Of a stretch of DNA of 64,000 bases, positions 63,059-64,000 are shown in pieces; the first letter of the stretch is position 1, and each line of letters starts with the position of its first letter. The translations under genes were made by a program, and so were the position numbers. Origin of the DNA: Mobilicoccus massiliensis (GTDB lineage Bacteria > Actinomycetota > Actinomycetes > Actinomycetales > Dermatophilaceae); NCBI RefSeq assembly GCF_000826525.2, contig NZ_LN651327.1, forward strand, positions 298,551 to 362,550. Direction: 5' to 3'. The notes below the pieces were generated by a model. It worked only from the letters and a program-made list of their open reading frames with translations. It searched no databases and was not told where the DNA came from.

Positions 63059-63345
63059 GCTCGAACAGGCGGTTTCACCCGGGCCGGACACGCCCTGGCG
63101 GTCAGACAGGCGGTTCCACCGGCTCGCGGCCACGCGCCAGCGCTCGAACAGGCGGTTCAAGCCGGCTCCGGGCGCGCGCCAGCGCTCGGACAGGCGGTTT
63201 CGTCGGGCGTCGGCGTTCGAACAGGCGGTTCTACCGGCCCACGGGCACGGTGCGGCGTTCGGACAGGCGGTTTCACCGGCTCGCGGGCCCGCGTCAGCGC
63301 TCGAACAGGCAGTTTCACCCGGGCCGCGTTCGGACAGGCGGGTTC
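63059..63345. repeat. array of eight ACAGGCGGTT repeats spaced mostly 41-42 bp
   Basis: Copies of the core start at 63065, 63106, 63148, 63190, 63221, 63263, 63305 (ACAGGCAGTT) and 63334 (ACAGGCGGG). Intervals are 41, 42, 42, 31, 42, 42 and 29. Each core is preceded by CG(C/T)TCG(A/G) and followed by TTCACCGG-like sequence. Units 3 and 5 contain the palindrome GAACaggcgGTTC. The sequence between cores is also similar, so this is a degenerate minisatellite, not a CRISPR array. Confidence 0.85.
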
Positions 63346-63420
63346 ACTGGCTCCCGGGCCCGCGCCAGCGCTCCCAGTGGAAGGCTTGGGGGTGTTCCGG
63401 TGGGTTCGCTCCTGTTGCGC

Positions 63421-63578
63421 TCTGCCCTCGTGGCTAATGTCCGTAGTGCGGCTCGCCGGGACACCACGGCCCGACCGGCGTGGCTTGAGAGGAGCGTGAT
63501 CGGCGCATCCTGACTGGGATATGCCCACCGGCCGGACCGTGAACCCCACCCGATTCACGGCCAGGAAGGGCACTTCCC
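63421..63578 (+). ncRNA. candidate IS110 bridge RNA region
   Basis: IS110-group elements carry, in the non-coding end before the recombinase gene, a structured bridge RNA that pairs with donor and target DNA. The leader here is of suitable length and has potential stems, e.g. CGCCGG (63454-63459) with CCGGCG (63475-63480), and CCGTGAA (63537-63543) with TTCACGG (63554-63560). Exact ends and loops cannot be set from one copy. Confidence 0.3.
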
Positions 63579-64000
63579 ATGATCACGTTCGGTGTCGATG
63601 CACACAAGCGCTCTCACACGATCGTTGCCGTCGATGAGCTGGGCCGCAAGATCGCGACCCGCACCATCGGGACCACCACCAGCGAGCATCTGCAGGCCCT
63701 CGCTTGGGCCGTGCAGGTCACCCCGGCCGGGCACGATCGCCGTTGGGCCATCGAGGACTGCCGGCACATGACCCGGCGACTGGAAGCAGACCTGCTCGCC
63801 GCCGGGGAGGACCTGGTGCGTGTCCCACCCAAGCTCATGGCCCACGTGCGCGACAGCGCCCGCAGCTACGGCAAGTCCGACCCCATTGATGCCTTGGCCG
63901 TGGCCCGCGCGGCACTACGCGAACCTGACCTGCCGGTGGCCCGCCTGGACGGCGCAGAGCGTGATATCCGCCTGCTGGTGGACCACCGCGAAGCCCTCAT
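63579..64000 (+). CDS. IS110-family recombinase/transposase (3' partial)
   Basis: The first ~140 residues of a DEDD-type transposase. It starts MITFGVDAHKRSHTIVAVD with the first catalytic Asp in the family's D-x-H-K motif. The catalytic Glu is in RWAIEDCRHMTRRLE, and the next acidic pair is in GKSDPIDALAVARAAL, all as in IS110/IS1111 proteins. It uses a RuvC-like fold to move the element with RNA guidance in the IS110 group. GGAAGGG precedes the ATG at 63579. The C-terminal part with the catalytic Ser lies beyond the window. Confidence 0.9.
   Translation, partial: MITFGVDAHKRSHTIVAVDELGRKIATRTIGTTTSEHLQALAWAVQVTPAGHDRRWAIEDCRHMTRRLEADLLAAGEDLVRVPPKLMAHVRDSARSYGKSDPIDALAVARAALREPDLPVARLDGAERDIRLLVDHREAL

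Larger units (their letters stand above)
63044..63578. other. 535-bp non-coding region: phased repeat array and IS110 leader
   Basis: The first ~300 bases contain eight copies of an ACAGGCGGTT-centred repeat (63059-63345). The remaining ~190 bases are the non-coding leader of the IS110-family gene. Open frames through this stretch on both strands consist of the repeats and resemble no protein. Confidence 0.7.
63420..64000 (+). mobile_element. IS110-family insertion element, left part only
   Basis: The element is identified from its recombinase gene, cut by the window edge. IS110 elements have no or tiny terminal inverted repeats, so the left boundary is a guess, placed after the repeat array. 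Confidence 0.6.

Noticed and set aside
63141..63235. LexA/SOS boxes
   Set aside because: GAAC and GTTC are present but separated by 5 bases instead of the 4 of the actinobacterial SOS box, and no SOS gene follows.
63059..63345. CRISPR array
   Set aside because: The repeated core is only ~10-17 bases, the sequence between cores is also similar from unit to unit, spacing jumps between 29 and 42 bp, and no cas gene is near.
63157..63573. Pro/Arg-rich minus-strand frame of 138 codons
   Set aside because: It is made of the non-coding repeat array plus the IS110 leader and has no plausible ribosome-binding site.

Overview
The window is chromosomal DNA from a very GC-rich Gram-positive actinomycete. 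The evidence is the extreme G/C bias at third codon positions, frequent GTG starts, many 4-base ATGA/GTGA stop-start overlaps, and actinobacterial gene orders such as DUF5926-pheA-(diacylglycerol kinase)-serS. I cannot name the genus. Most of the window is ordinary core and metabolic sequence in short operons on both strands. No rRNA, tRNA or CRISPR array was seen.

Layout. 1-7.3 kb holds a cell-envelope sugar cluster: a GT4 glycosyltransferase running in frame into a GmhA-type isomerase, a two-domain HldE, a GT9 heptosyltransferase-like protein and a UDP-glucuronate-decarboxylase-like epimerase, then two opposed GT2 genes. This is an ADP-heptose-type pathway in a probable monoderm. It carries three direct tandem duplications (14, 188 and 149 bp periods) within 6.2 kb, and the first breaks gmhA. 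7.6-10.25 kb is a leftward group around fumarylacetoacetase, with a conserved unknown partner and a 46-codon frame that looks like the leftover N-terminus of homogentisate dioxygenase. 10.5-17.3 kb is a phosphonate uptake and breakdown region (phnD, phnC, a fused double phnE, an FAD oxidoreductase, a phosphonatase-like HAD enzyme and a zinc alcohol dehydrogenase). Both of its rightward promoter regions hold PHO-box-like direct repeats.

17.3-25.7 kb: a LiaF-like protein, an acyl-CoA synthetase, asd, nagA, a Cof-type HAD phosphatase, a methyltransferase coupled to a secreted protein, and a serine hydrolase. 25.9-29.0 kb is a complete sugar ABC importer without its ATPase. 29.0-43.8 kb: serA, DUF4870 protein, acyltransferase, LON-domain protein, NhaD-like antiporter, DEAD-box helicase, PAS-AraC regulator, DHFR-like protein, putA, a methyltransferase with an unknown partner, and a 3-hydroxyisobutyryl-CoA hydrolase-like protein. 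44.0-48.1 kb encodes a 1372-residue RND transporter with a ~300-residue low-complexity insertion ending in eleven 10-residue Leu/Gln repeats.

48.3-63.0 kb: an anti-sigma-type ATPase, DUF5926, pheA, a lipid kinase, serS, an orphan 91-residue gene behind a strong palindrome, an rRNA methyltransferase, a glyoxalase-like protein, a degenerate P-type ATPase next to purB, a lone chemoreceptor, a tyrosine phosphatase with a small partner protein, and a secreted S33 peptidase. The right edge holds an array of eight short repeats spaced mostly 42 bp apart, followed by the start of an IS110-family element whose non-coding leader may encode a bridge RNA.

The items most worth a second look are the repeat-extended RND transporter, the degenerate P-type ATPase, the helically phased repeat array beside the IS110 element, the HmgA remnant with its unknown partner, and the cluster of tandem duplications.
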